This document shows positions 46,546 through 58,626 of a DNA stretch of 64,000 bases, in pieces; position 1 is the stretch's first letter; each line of letters starts with the position of its first letter. The translations under genes and the position numbers were made by a program. The stretch covers positions 7,192,001 through 7,256,000 of the forward strand of contig NC_046683.1 of assembly GCF_009870125.1 (NCBI RefSeq). The letters run 5' to 3'. This stretch comes from Drosophila pseudoobscura (taxonomy: Eukaryota > Arthropoda > Insecta > Diptera > Drosophilidae). Below the pieces are notes generated by a model. The model saw only the letters and a program-made list of their open reading frames with translations, searched no databases and was not told the origin of the DNA.

Positions 46546-47648
46546 ACAGTCGCTACCGTGTTGGTCAATACCCGAAATAAGAAAATTTCAATTTAAAAAT
46601 CAACTCATTTCCCCCCGCATAATCACAAATTTGTACCCACTTAGTTTTATTGAAGGAGCCCCCTACCCACCCCCCAGGGGGGAGATGGTCTGCCCTTTGC
46701 CCCACATTTTTCACCCTCTCCCACCCCCCTACTCTCTAGCGCTCTCTATCTGTCTTGGTCCTTTTGTTCGAATTGACTTTGTTGTTTGGTTGTTTAAGCA
46801 ATGAGTGCCCGTCCCTAAGCCGGAGTTCGCTCTACAGAGCCAGTGATATCTTCTATCTGTGCCACGTAGTGGCAGTAGACACAAACATACAACTTTCCCT
46901 GTCACCCTGTCGCCCTGTACCCCTTCCGCTTATCCAGAGCCCCTCATACCCACCCCATCCCACCCCACCCCACCGTGGAACGTGTAATTTCCTTTCAAGT
47001 TTGGTGTTGGGCTGGCAATTTGGTTGATTGCTTAATCGCATCACGATGCGACGTCGTTGTCGTTGGTGAAATCAGCTCCATGCCATTTGCCAGTGAGTGA
47101 GAGAGATAGAGGGAGGCGTGGCAGGTCTCTCTCTCGCTCTCTCTCTCTCTAACAATTTCAGCCATGCCCAACGCCCGTGCCTAACCCCATCCGCCCACAG
47201 AGTGAGAGACACGACACACAAACAAAAACACATCTATACAAAAGATGTCGCGTATAATTTAATGACTTTGTATGCCTTGAATTTTAATGACAACAACGGA
47301 ACAGAGCAGAACAGGAGTTGCCACTGATTCCCACCCCTGCACCGCACCCCCCTATAGCCGCGCTGCTCGTCCTGCCTGCAAAGGATAATGGATCAAGTGG
47401 AGGCGGCAGTCGGAATGCGGCAAGCAGGCAAACAAGCAACACCACAAATTGCAACAGAGCAAAGAAGCAGCTCAAGTTGAAGATGAAGACCAGGACGACA
47501 ACGAGAGCCAGTAGAAAGACTAGGACAAAGAGGACTCACTAAAGGATGAACGTTGGGCGGGGCAGGGCTCAGAGGAGCTCTCCTTGGATGTGGGGGCTTG
47601 GGGATGCTGGAAATAGGAGGCAGGCAAACATTTGTCCCATGCATGCGG

Positions 47649-47673
47649 CACTGGCACTGGCACTGGCACTGGC
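47649..47673 (+). repeat. CACTGG hexamer array
   Basis: Four tandem copies of CACTGG in non-coding DNA. Confidence 0.8.
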
Positions 47674-50600
47674 TCCCAGTTATGTAGACAACGGGATTTG
47701 TTTTGTTTGCAGCAGCGATCAGGGCCAAGCATCGCATCCTTGGCCACGACCAAGCCCCTCTCCTGGCCCTAACCCATGCCCCTCCCTCTCCCTCTCTCTC
47801 TCTCTCTCCCCTATGGCCAACATTCGCGAGTGGCGGGGCATTACTTTAGTGGCAAAGATTTATGGCTTTATTTGTTCATTGCCTCTCCCTCTCCCTAACC
47901 CTCTCCAGCTGCTTGTCGTTTCTGTTAGTGTTATTTTTTATGTGGACATCGCGACGCGCCTCAAAAAGCGGCCAGCCCTGGACATGGGGCAGAGTAATGG
48001 GGGGCATGGTGTAAGCCAGCTCTCAAGTTGGTTCAACTAGGATACGGTTCCGGTCGAATGGAATTGCCAATGCCCTGCAATCGATTGTGGAAGGAGACTG
48101 AAGGAAGGAAGTGCCTATGAATGGCAGGAATGGACCAACAAGAAGTGAGAAAAAAAAAAGGAATATATTCTTCGGAAAACGATAGCAAAAGATCCGAACA
48201 TTTGAAGCAGGGCAAACGATCGCAAAATAATAGAATTTTGAAATTAATGATTAGGCGAAATATAGATAAAAGAATATAATAATGACCAGGAAATATTCTG
48301 AAAAATAACATAAAGAATTCTTCATATTTTTGCGGAATTAAAAATAATATACTTAATATGGGACAGAAGACAAATCGAAAGATTCTTTTGCGAAATATCG
48401 ATGGAAAAGAGGTTAAATGCTTTATGATTGATCGTTATCGAAATACGAGTTTTCTTCCATTTCAGAGCAAACCAAAACTAGTCCCCAAAAAACAACCATT
48501 AAATTATGCATGACTTTATTTCAGAAAAAAAAAGTCCTGCCCCTGCTGCTGCCAATAAAAAAATATTCATTCCAAGAAGTCAAAGTCCAAGTCGAAGAAC
48601 TGCTCCCAATTATATTCAGCAATCAGCAAGTTGTTGCCACACAATGAACGACTTTGATACACACTACAGACATTTGCATATTCAGCTGTGCCTCAATGGC
48701 CAATAACCGAGTGTAGCTCATTCTTTGTGTCGTTGGTAATGGATGGAGCATACATATCTCATTCCACACAGATACACAAACACATATAGATGGTATAGAA
48801 TGGTATACGTACCTTCTTTTTGGTATTCTTTCGCTGGGCATTCTCTTGTTGTTCTATTCGGTTCAGTTTTTTTTCTTTTCTTGTGTGCTTTGACTTTTAG
48901 CTCGGCACTCGCTTCCTGTTTATTGACTTGTCTCTCAATTAAGTTAGAAACACCCACCGACCGCACACTAACAAGGCCCACACATACAAGGGAAGGGGAG
49001 TGGAGGGGAGTGAAGTGGAGTGACATTGCGTAGCCGTGTCCTTTTCCTGCTCGTTGTTCCTGTGCTGTTTTTTTTTCTCTTGCCTCTGCTTCTGGCTTTT
49101 CCTTCTTGCGTTTCCAATCTCAATTAATTTGCTCATAAATTTGTTGCCAACTTGCCCCAGTCCCCTGTCCTTGGAGCAAGTGAACTTCAATGATGGTCCG
49201 ACCGCCTTGAGAGTTGTCGCTGTTCGTTGTCCTTGTTGGTTTTGCTTTATGTCCTGGCAACTTATTATACTCCGCACATGCACATGGGCAGGGTATACTC
49301 GTTTAGGTATTCGTGCAAAGGATCACCAGTTGGAATCGATCTATAGATGTCCATCTGAGACTGAGACGATTCCAGGCACTCCCATGCTTGTAGTTCTATC
49401 CCTCATTCCGAAAGAGTTCTTTGTTCATCTGAAAACTGGTCATTCCCTAGTCGTAATGGTCTGACTCCTCTTTTTTCCCAACTTTTTGTCCCTCTGCTTT
49501 CTTTGTCCTGGTTTTTTTTTTATTGTAATGCCATCTTATCGCCAGGGCTCTGCCTCAGCTTCTTCTTGATGTATTTGCCTTGCTTTTGGGGCTTTCCCCA
49601 TCTCCATCTCTCCGTGCTCACTCTCTCCATCTCCCTCTGCCGGCCTTGTTTTTTAGCCTTTCCTTTATGTATTTTAATTTATGCTCGGCTTTTCCCTTTT
49701 TTTTTATACCCAAACCAACGTTGATTTCTATCTATTGAGATTGAGACAACATTCCACTTAAGCAGAACAAGAAAACAGCAGAAGGAGCAGCAGCAGGCGC
49801 AGGAGCTGGGGAGAGGGTACGCTTTGCGGGGGATTGGGGACAGGGAATGGGGAAAAATGTCGTTTTTATGGCGCTTAATTAACTTGGATACCATTTTCTA
49901 ATTGCTTTTGCTGTCTGATTGACTTTTGTTTATTTATTGTGATTAGAAAATTGCTTTAAGAAAAAGACCGCAAAAACGAAAAGGTTTTCCATCTTTCCCA
50001 ATTTATTTATTCCCTATATATATACTGTCTCTCTGTCCCTGTCTCTTTCCTTTTCCTCTGTGGATTATAAGTCAAGGAGAAGAAGTGGTTGGATAAGAAG
50101 GCTGACTTTGAACAGCGCTAATGATCACACAACCCACACCATTCCCACGGCATGCTCCCACTCCCCACTCCCCTCCCCCCCACCCACTCCCACCACATCT
50201 AGGACTAAAAGGAAATGTGTTTCTACCCCCCCACAATTTTTCTTTTCTCCTTGTTGTTTTTTGGTTTTTGTCTGTTTTTTTTTTTTGGCTTCTTTGTTTC
50301 TGTGGCTCCTTTTACTTTCCACTGACTTTGAAATGCGCAGATTTATTGCGACAATTTGTTTAATGACAGGCATTTATTTTGATGGCGCCCCCGAAAAACC
50401 CCTGTATGTGGGCGGTTGGGCGGTGGGCGGTTGGGCGGAGTGCGTGCGGTGATGGGGCAAAGGGTTCGCCCATAGACATCTAATGAGTGCTGCGCTGTCC
50501 TGCCCCTTCCACCCACACCCACACACATACAGCCATCCCTTTCCATCCTCTTGCCCCCGTTTGGTTGCCACTGACAATTTAATTATTTTAAGCCCCGCAT

Positions 50601-51030
50601 TCCTCCTTGCCTCGCGCCCGGATGAAGACATCTTCGGTGGCAAAGTTTCCTCTCCTCCGGATGAGTCACTTTCCTGGGCTGCAAGCGGAGCGGAGTGCTG
50701 AGGAGAGGTTCTATTCTTGGCACTCAAATGAAGACATCTTCAACAGCTGCTGGGTATCGTATCCGGGTATCATTAGGAGGTAAAACTACAACATTTTTCC
50801 CCGCCTCGAGGAGATTGATTCTGGAGTTCAACGGATACGCTCGAAGGTACTCAGAACAGCATTTTATATAGATAAAAGTAGGTCGATTTCTGAGAAGCAG
50901 AGCTCAAAGAGTAGGCCTTGATAAAAGAGGATATATGTGTAGGTGGAGACCTATTTTATACATTGTGGGAGTCCAATCTTGTGGCTTTTGTAAATGATTT
51001 AAACAATCCAATATGAAATAAAGTGCACGA

Positions 51031-51036
51031 TTTATT
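51031..51036 (-). terminator. Polyadenylation signal for the Nup50-like gene
   Basis: Minus-strand AATAAA (TTTATT as written) 14 bases past the stop codon. A second TTTATT-type hexamer is seen slightly further on. The 3'UTR would be very short. Confidence 0.5.
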
Positions 51037-51049
51037 GGGAATTCGGTCT

Positions 51050-51721
51050 TCACTTGGTGTAATACTCGATTTTCACCATTAACTCATCGGCCTCCTCGGC
51101 GGAATTGACGAGCAGTAGAATCGGCGCCACGTTGCTGTCCTCCGGCATGGGCAGGCCCGTGATCATTAGAGTTTTTGAGCTCATACGCTGGCAGGGCAGG
51201 CTGTGGCCCTGGCCGACTATAAGATTGATCAGCACCTGGCCAATATTGCTTTCGGCCCGAACAATCAGCTGCGCCTTCGCGTAGTCCTTCACGGGCTTCA
51301 AGTGCAAGATGCCCACGCCGCGATCGGCGTACTCTGCGTCCTTCATTACAAACACCTGGCAGCGTTTCGAGTATACAGCCTCCTCGTCCGCAGGCTTCGG
51401 TGGCTGGTCGTGGACCACTTTATCCTGCTCTTCTGTGTTGTCAAAGGAGAAGCGAGTGGATCCCGGGGCGAATGGGAAGCTAGTCGAGGACTTGGCATCT
51501 CCCCCGGCGCCAGCTGCAGCTGCAATCACAGCTATTAGGTGCTCGTCATATTTACGGAATACCGGAGTCAGCTCGCAGTGGGGACTCTTGTCCAGGCTCT
51601 CTTTCACGAACTCCAGCAGGGCACGGTTCAAATCGGCCATATTCTCACGGTACTCCGCGGACTCTGTATCAGGAAATGGAATTGTACGTGGACTGTCCGG
51701 ACTTGACGATGGCAATGTCAT
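51050..51721 (-). CDS. Nup50-like protein with C-terminal Ran-binding domain, N-terminally short
   Basis: This is a relative of nucleoporin Nup50/Npap60, the nuclear-basket cofactor that helps release importin-alpha cargo and binds Ran. From the ATG at 51721 it has 223 aa. Residues 24-65 match the Nup50 middle region (YRENMADLNRALLEFV, then CELTPVFRKYDEHL). Residues about 108-223 are a RanBP1-type domain: YSKRCQVFVMK, GVGILHLKPV, QLIVRAESNIGQVLINL, and an acidic AEEADELMVKI end. The importin-alpha-binding N-terminus and the FG-repeat region of standard Nup50 are missing, apart from one FSF. A GTGAGT...TTGCAG pair (51799-51755) would make a 45-base stop-free intron in the 5'UTR. If unspliced, an in-frame ATG at 51769 would add 16 residues. 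It is probably a paralogue rather than the main Nup50. Confidence 0.8.
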   Translation of the reverse strand: MTLPSSSPDSPRTIPFPDTESAEYRENMADLNRALLEFVKESLDKSPHCELTPVFRKYDEHLIAVIAAAAGAGGDAKSSTSFPFAPGSTRFSFDNTEEQDKVVHDQPPKPADEEAVYSKRCQVFVMKDAEYADRGVGILHLKPVKDYAKAQLIVRAESNIGQVLINLIVGQGHSLPCQRMSSKTLMITGLPMPEDSNVAPILLLVNSAEEADELMVKIEYYTK

Positions 51722-52947
51722 GATCCTGTTTCCGTTGAAAAAACCATCTAGGTACTGCAATAAATACATCTCAAGAAACACTTTCGTCGCGGTACTCACA
51801 TGAAGGTGGATCAGCAAGGGCCTCGTATGTGGTAGGGTTTAAGGAAAGGTTTCTCCTTGAGTTCAAGTGAAAATTTAAAAATGTAACTAATTTTACTAAT
51901 AACTGAATACCTAAGCAATTGATTGAGAATTCAAAGGCAAATGATATTCCCAGCCAGATTTCACAAAAGAGTACTATTTCGGAACTAATTAGCTTTCTCC
52001 CTCGCTCTCTCTCTCTAAATATTTTTTTGAGAAGCATACTCCAGAGATTTCACTACCTTTATTAAAAATTTATTAAGTAATATCCTATTTACACTAGGAA
52101 TATGGTGTTGCTCACATAGGAAAATCGTAGGGGCAAAAAGCTGAGGTCTGTTAGCGTTTTACCCCTGTGTGAGCCATCAACAGATAAATAACTGTTGCTT
52201 ACCGTGAAATATGGATAGAATATAACTAGCAAATATGTGTATCTTTCTTCGTAATCCATCTGAGGATTCTCATCAATAAGGAGAGGACGAGAGAGATCAG
52301 CCTCTATCGCTTAATTGCACGGCTTTCGTTCTTTCCTTGCCCTTCATCGCCAGAAGGCACCCCGAACCCCGAACTTATATCCCATACACTCCATATATGT
52401 ACATATATATACTTTGGGTATCGCCAAATTAGCCGGCTATCATTTGCACTGCCATCGCCTGTCAGGGTCTCAGAGTTGGGGGGCCCTTTTTTGCTCCTTC
52501 TTTTGAGCTGCTTAGTGGAAGGGGATGGGGTTTTTTTTTCGCTTATTTGTAAACGATCAATCATGCAGTGCAAATGTGATGACACCGGGGGGTGGCTGGT
52601 TGGCGGGTGCCCTGAAGCATCTTTATGCTCTTCACATCTAACCCGCAGCGACAATTTATGCAGGGTAGTGGGGGAGAGGGAGCTCCAGCGAAGCGAAAGC
52701 GCCATATATGCCGCATATAATGATATAAACGCAGACACATACATATATATGTATACCATACCATGTGTAGTATATTTTTTACACAACGAAGAACTGAATG
52801 TAATAACGAGCAGGAGCAAGGAGAGGGAGGAGTAGGAGGAGGAGCTGTGGCAGGACAACCGAACAACCGAACAACGCCGATAGTTGTGGCACATATGAAG
52901 ACAAGGGTCTGTCAAATACAAGTTTCTGGCGTGGCCCAAAGCACCCC

Positions 52948-52950
<3 letters not shown>

Positions 52951-52979
<29 letters not shown>
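52951..52979 (+). repeat. AC dinucleotide microsatellite
   Basis: About 14 AC units preceded by a seven-base C run. Confidence 0.9.
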
Positions 52980-52984
<5 letters not shown>

Positions 52985-55900
52985 GAAGTGCAGGCGACAA
53001 AAAAAACCAACAGAAAAGTAAGGAAGGGGAAAGAAAAAACCTTCGATGTGCAGGCAAGAAAAATTGAAGATGTTTTTAAAGCCAACACACACACAAACAC
53101 ATACGCAAACACACGGAGACAGCGATACCGAATACAACAATATTTCCAGCCAGCCAGGAGGGCTGTGGTAACGGGTCAAGGGGTGGCAACAATATAAGCA
53201 GGGTTTCCCCCAGACTCACACCCACACACACACACTTACAGCACTTCTGCCTCAAATTGACAGTACACAAAACTGTCAAAAGCAGCCACAAGAACGAGGC
53301 AACTCGGTGAAATATATGCGCGTGCTATATGGTTAAGATACTTTTTTGTTGCTGTTGCTACCTTCACCACACCCCACCCCCCTCAGCCTTTGCCGAGCTG
53401 CTCTAAAGCAGGAAACTTAAAGAAGAAATCTTCCTAAAGAAGGTGGGAAAGTAGAAAGGGAGAAACACATTGAATACCCCCTGGAAGATCGATCGTCGTT
53501 ATGGTACGTAATACTCTGAACCTGGATATCAAATGGAGAGAGAAAGTATAGTCGAGTGTCTGCCGCAATTCCTTGGAACTCCCCTACCCCATAAACTACC
53601 ACTTGAGCAGAGCGGAAGACAAACATTTACATTAGCTCCAGGAGCTGGGCGGAAACTTGTTGGAGCACAATCCGCCTCCTGCTTCTCCTCCTCCAACCCT
53701 TGCAAGCACAGACAACGAATAAATGAAGTTACTAACACACACTCAGAGACACCCACACATAGCCACTTTTTTGGCAAACAAATGCGAAAACAACGACAAA
53801 CTACGCAAAAAAGTATGCTATACAAATAAGCGATGCTCGCTTTCTGCCCGCCTGCCGCCTCTCTCTGTGTCTGCGTGGGTGTGTGTGTGTGTGTGTGTGT
53901 GGTTGAGTTTATACATATATTATAGCTAGAAGAAGAGATGGGGGGAGCTACTGCGTTTTAGAACGCCACATTAACTACACAAGATTGGGCCAGGCCTGGC
54001 TTGGCCTGGCCAAAACAGAACGGAACGGGTAGGGGCCGTGGCTGGTTACTCAGCAAGGGCCAGCCAGATAGTGGAAGCAGAAGAGTGGCAGGCAGAAAGA
54101 CAAGTGGTAAAAACTCACAGGGAAACAACAAAATGGTCGTCATCGTCAACGTCGTCGCTTGTCGTAAGCAAAACAAGCTGCAAAAATACAAAAAAAAAAA
54201 TAAATGAAAAAAAAAAAAATAGAAATGAGGAAGGCACACAAAAAATACAGCAAGGACAAAAGACACGGACACGGAGAATCCGGATTGCCGAGCAACGACT
54301 TACAAATGATCTAACAAACGGGAAAATCAGTGCTGGATAACGGCAGAGAAACGTGAGGAAGAAGCAAGATGTTGTAGAGGAAATGAAAGCAACCCTGGAG
54401 AGTGGAATGCACAAGTGTTGGAAAAGAAAAGTTGGCTTGGAATAAATGAACAAAAGGGTAGGTGGGAAACAAAAATACAATCAGGCCTTCCTTGAGTTAT
54501 TTGTATATGGATAAATCATAGAACTGGATATCTTAGTTGATAAGTAAGTGTTGAAAGAAAAGAGTAGTAATTCCAAACTGCATCAGATTCATTCTACCAA
54601 AAAGACGCACAGTAAGTATTCCACCAGTTTCTTGGGTTTTCTTTGGGGACCCTTCTCAGCGAGCTATAATCACCTGTACTTTATCTGAACCTTATTGAGC
54701 AGAGCTCAAGAGAGCCATGGGAACAGGGGCCAACAGATTTGGCAGTGTGAGTCCTAAATGGTTCACGTCAGTGACAGTGCCAGTGGCAGAGACCAGGCCA
54801 AGTCGAGCAGCGAACGCTCCCTGGCATCGCTTTCCAGTGCCCTGTGCCCTGCGTGTGTGTGTGTGTTTGTGTGCCCCGGGGTCCGGGGGCATGCCAGATC
54901 CTGGCAAGGCAAATGTTTATGTTGCCATAGACGCTTGTTGTCTGGCTCCGGCTTTGGCTCATGACCAGCTCTCATGCCCTCCTTCTGTGCAGCGCATTTT
55001 TATGCCGGCATTTAGCAATTTTCTGTGCTTTTCCTCCTCTCGTTACTCTCACTGCTGCTGCTTCTGCTGCTTCGGCTGCTGTTGCTTCCTTTCGCTTTTC
55101 TTTGGCTGCATGAAAATTCAAATTCTTATAGCACCCACACCCCTGTGGATGTAGTATTTGTACGCTGCCATTTGCCGGGTTTGCCCATTTTTGTCAACGT
55201 AATGATGCGTTATGCTCAGACAGCTTAGCCCTTGCCTCAGCCATCCCTGGGATGCGCTTTTTCCATGGGAATGGGATTGGGAACGGGAATGGGAACGGGA
55301 ATGCGAGTGGGTGTTGTTGGGGTGTAGTTGGTGGATTCTAGATTGTAGATTGCGGGGTGTGTCAAGCGGTTTTCCGAGTTTGCTTTTAATTTCCGTTTGA
55401 TTTGTGCCACGCCCACGTGCCAGTGGGGCAGTGGCGAAACTTTGAGGGCGTTAATTAGAGCAGGCGAAACTTTCCCCTTGCGCAGGAGACACGAGACACG
55501 AGACAGGAGTCGGAAGAGTGTCGGCCTGTGTGTCGATCTCCCATGTGTGTTTCCTTGTGTTGGCACAAGGGCTTTAGCCAAATTTTAAAACAATTTCATT
55601 TAGTTGCGGCTAAAAGAAAAACAAAGAGAGAGATAGAGAGAGAGAACAATTGAAAAATAAACCAAAAGTTGTGCCATAATTTCTATTGGGCCAGAAAGTT
55701 TTCCGGCCAAAGCAAATGCAAACTTTCGGCCAGATCTAATGGAGCCATGAGCTCTGTCTATATTCCCATTCTGCCCCTGCCCCACTCCCATCTCTCCGAC
55801 TTTGATTGCTGCCCCATAAAGTTGCATATTTGTGCGAGTATCTGTCTCTGTATCTGTTTCTGTTGCCGGCTGCCTGCTGCTGTTTTGATTTATTAATTAC

Positions 55901-57774
55901 AATTTATATTGTCGCAGCCGGCAAGGACAAACATGGCCATGACACTCGACAAGGACTCGACTCGACAGGACCCAGCCGCAGAACAGCCAACCATAAGAAA
56001 TGCCCTCAGCCTGGCTCAGGATACGTTTACATCCACATAGGACGGGTACTCGTAGGCTTAGCCGCGAGAGCAGGACAGTATCTGAATCCGAGCCAGCAAC
56101 GAGAGGGCTCTGGCCATGGCCAGCTCATGGGATAATCAGATTGTTTGCCGGCTCATCAGGCCCGTATTTGGGGCTATCGGTCCTGCAAATATGCATAAAC
56201 CAAATGGGAATAGGAATTCATCAGGAATTGGAATAGAATGCTCTCAATGAAAGGACTTGCTTTCGGGTATTTGATATGAAAATTACACTAAATTGTTTAC
56301 TGCGGAGAGTCCGTTTTGAGTCCTTCAATGGCATGGTTCTACCACAAGCATTTTGTCAATTAAAACTGTATAGAGAAAAACAAATTTGCGTTACGAGTCT
56401 TCTGTGGCCCTGGGTTTGATCCCGGTCCTTGATTAAGTGCGATCCAAGCGAAGGGAATCAATGTCCGTTCTGCCATGGATGGTTTTGCATCCTTTTTCCA
56501 TTCTCCAGCTTCAGCTTTTTGGAGCTGTCATATTTAATGTTGTCTTAAGCCCAGGACCATCCACCAAGGCTTTGATTTGTTTGAGTCGTCCACAGAGTCC
56601 ACAAAGAATGGAGCAACGCCAGAGAAAAAGAGCGGCAGAAGCGCTCCCTCCCCTCAGCTTTCCCCTCGTTTTTTTGTTCGCTCTGCCTTTGACCAAACAA
56701 ACTCATTTTGGGGCTTTCGGGTTTTTAATATGCTCAAGGATTTATTTCGCCGGCCTCTGTTCTGGCTGCCTCTCATGGCTTCCCCCTCCTTACCTTTGCC
56801 CCGTGCCACACGGCTTTTGCTTAGTTAAAACCGCTGGCCGACGCTGGTCAAACTTTTCCCACCATCTCTCAACAATGCCACATTGATCATCGCCTGTGGA
56901 GGGAATTTTTTCCTTTGCGACATACACAGGGTAAGAATACGCTTACAAAGGGTATGCTGTGTTTGCTGATGTGTATGTAGCAGATGGAAGGATAGAAGTG
57001 TCTCGCTCTCATTCTGGAGGGTCGAGCCATGCATCTGCAACCTGAATTCTGAGCATAAATCTTAGAGACACTAAGAGCTAGAGCTAGTGGAGGAAAATCC
57101 CATCATATCCAGATGGATATGGAGCTTTTCTGTAATACCTTTTAAATGCAACTCATTGATATTATCAGCTACCAGCATAAAGAGCAAATTCCAAACTAAA
57201 TTTTTGATTCAATGTCTTTCTTTTTGTGATTTTCCATCCAATTCCTTTCATTAGGATTACATTAAAAAAGAGTCTTTTCCCGATTACAAGGTATCTTGGG
57301 TTCGTATTTTCGAGTATAGCTCTTCGGGCGTATGTTTTTTCAGGCTGGTTTTTTTCTGCCTCTGCGAAGATAAATTGCCCGAGGGACATTTTTAATTTAG
57401 TGGCGTTGCGGCTTAAGCAAATAGAGAGCGGTGGAGAGCGGTAGAGGGGGAGTTGCCTTGTCCTTGTTTGCTTCTAATTATTAATCAGATTTATTCTCTA
57501 GGCCTGGCCTCAATTTACCCACCGTATTCCCCGTGGCAGCCCCGTGGCGCCCGCGGCAGCCACCCGCGGCCCCAATAATGAGGCAGAGTGGCATTGAGTG
57601 GGAATGGCATTTGGCTTTAAGCAATCAGGCTCTCCTCCATCGTTTTTTGGGCATTTATTCGATGGTGTGCCAGTGCCAGTGCCAGTCCAGCGTTCAGCGT
57701 TCAGTGGCACTTCATCACAATTGTGTGGGCCACCTGCATTACGTATACGTGCCGATGTCCAGCTGTGTGTGCCA

Positions 57775-57807
57775 GTGTCCGTGTCCGTGTCCGTGTCCGT
57801 GTCCGTG
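57775..57807 (+). repeat. GTGTCC hexamer array
   Basis: Five to six tandem copies of GTGTCC, 500 bases upstream of the endosulfine-like gene. Confidence 0.85.
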
Positions 57808-58305
57808 TTTGTACAAATGTGTGTTAACCTCGCTCAATTGATTGGGAGCTGAGAGTCAGTCAATTTGCAGCGCGTTTGCATTTCAATTTGTTTTGAAAGG
57901 GCCGCTTAATTGCTCGAACAAGTGCGGAAAAGGGGAATGCACGGAATCGGAGGATTAGGGATGGGGGGTTGGCCGGTTGGCGGGTTGGCGGGTTGGGATT
58001 GCGAATTTGGACCAGTACCTCGCTGGGGACTAGCGATAGCCATAGTGATAGTTGGAATATTTATGATACTCCCAGCTGGGCCTTGGGCATTGGGCTATGG
58101 CGGTCGGAGGGCGAGAGCAAGGCCTCAATGACCATTTATAAATCCCCAAATAGTAGGAATATCTAGTCACCCGATTGCCCCCGTCAGAGCCTACTTTATT
58201 TAAGCATTTAGAAGAATTTCCCTGAATGCTTTTGAGTTTTTCAGAATATTTTTGTTTTCAAGTTGTCAAGTCGTCATTTGAAAATCTGAATTCACTTCGA
58301 TCACA

Positions 58306-58626
58306 ATGAATCAGAATAATAAAGGGCTCTCGCAAAAGTACCCCCCCCACCAAGGCCATCAGGCGTTCATCAAAAAACTGGCCAAGAAGCAAAAGTACTT
58401 CGATTCGGCCGACTATCAAATGGCCCTCCAGAGCCCGGACCAGGGGCAAGCCGTGGGAGACGGCTCGCGGATCACAGGCGCTCTGGTGGTCACACTGGAG
58501 GCCATTTCAGCAAGAAAGTCGCAGCTGCCAGGGTCCCCACTGGTAGAGTCATTGTCCGACTCAAAAGTGTCTTCGGCTTCAGCCAAGCTGGAGTCCCTGG
58601 AAGTGGGGAAACCCGAATCACACTGA
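58306..58626 (+). CDS. Endosulfine-like protein (ENSA/ARPP19 family paralogue), 106 aa, intronless
   Basis: ENSA/ARPP19/Endos proteins, once phosphorylated by Greatwall kinase, inhibit PP2A-B55 and so permit mitosis and meiosis. This ORF has the family core: KYP (11-13), then LAKKQKYFDSADYQMA (25-40), then ITG (56-58) and ARKS (69-72), matching the order KYFDSGDYQMA...TG...ARK(T/S)S in the fly Endos protein. The Greatwall-site serine is S34, but the invariant FDSGDY motif reads FDSADY. The PKA-site serine of RK(T/S)S has become Gln (ARKSQ). The N-terminus is short and the C-terminus (75-106) is a new Ser/Leu-rich tail. One uninterrupted exon; an initiator-like TCATTT lies 27-32 bases before the ATG. 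No poly-A relic is visible, so retroposition is only a guess. Confidence 0.75.
   Translation: MNQNNKGLSQKYPPHQGHQAFIKKLAKKQKYFDSADYQMALQSPDQGQAVGDGSRITGALVVTLEAISARKSQLPGSPLVESLSDSKVSSASAKLESLEVGKPESH

Larger units (their letters stand above)
32079..51030. other. Long non-coding region between the galactosyltransferase and Nup50-like genes
   Basis: I see no supportable gene in about 19 kb. Frames of 100-200 codons here are low-complexity or lack a credible start and similarity. Notable content: a long A run (32661-32679), overlapping DRE sites (34285-34298), CA tracts (34390-34408, 35404-35420), a TTTCTA hexamer array (39385-39430), a CACTGG hexamer array (47649-47673), CT tracts (36329-36341, 47795-47810), and the octamer/NK-2-site cluster at 46121-46545. 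Its size and motif content suit regulatory or intronic DNA of a developmental gene beyond the window. Confidence 0.5.
51800..58305. other. Non-coding region between the Nup50-like and endosulfine-like genes
   Basis: No supportable gene. It holds a CA run (52951-52979), GT tracts (53880-53901), A runs near 54189-54220, a GGGAATG-type hexamer array (55265-55304) and a GTGTCC array (57775-57807). The first 250 bases are probably 5'UTR/promoter of the Nup50-like gene. Long open frames across the CA/GT tracts are artefacts of stop-free dinucleotide repeats. Confidence 0.5.

Noticed and set aside
51771..52037. 88-codon minus-strand ORF upstream of the Nup50-like gene
   Set aside because: It has a real ATG, but joining it through the GTGAGT donor leaves the Ran-binding domain out of frame; it is better read as a 5'UTR uORF.
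52304..53179. 291-codon minus-strand open frame
   Set aside because: It is kept open by CA/GT dinucleotide repeats (polyCys-Val runs) and has no recognisable domain.
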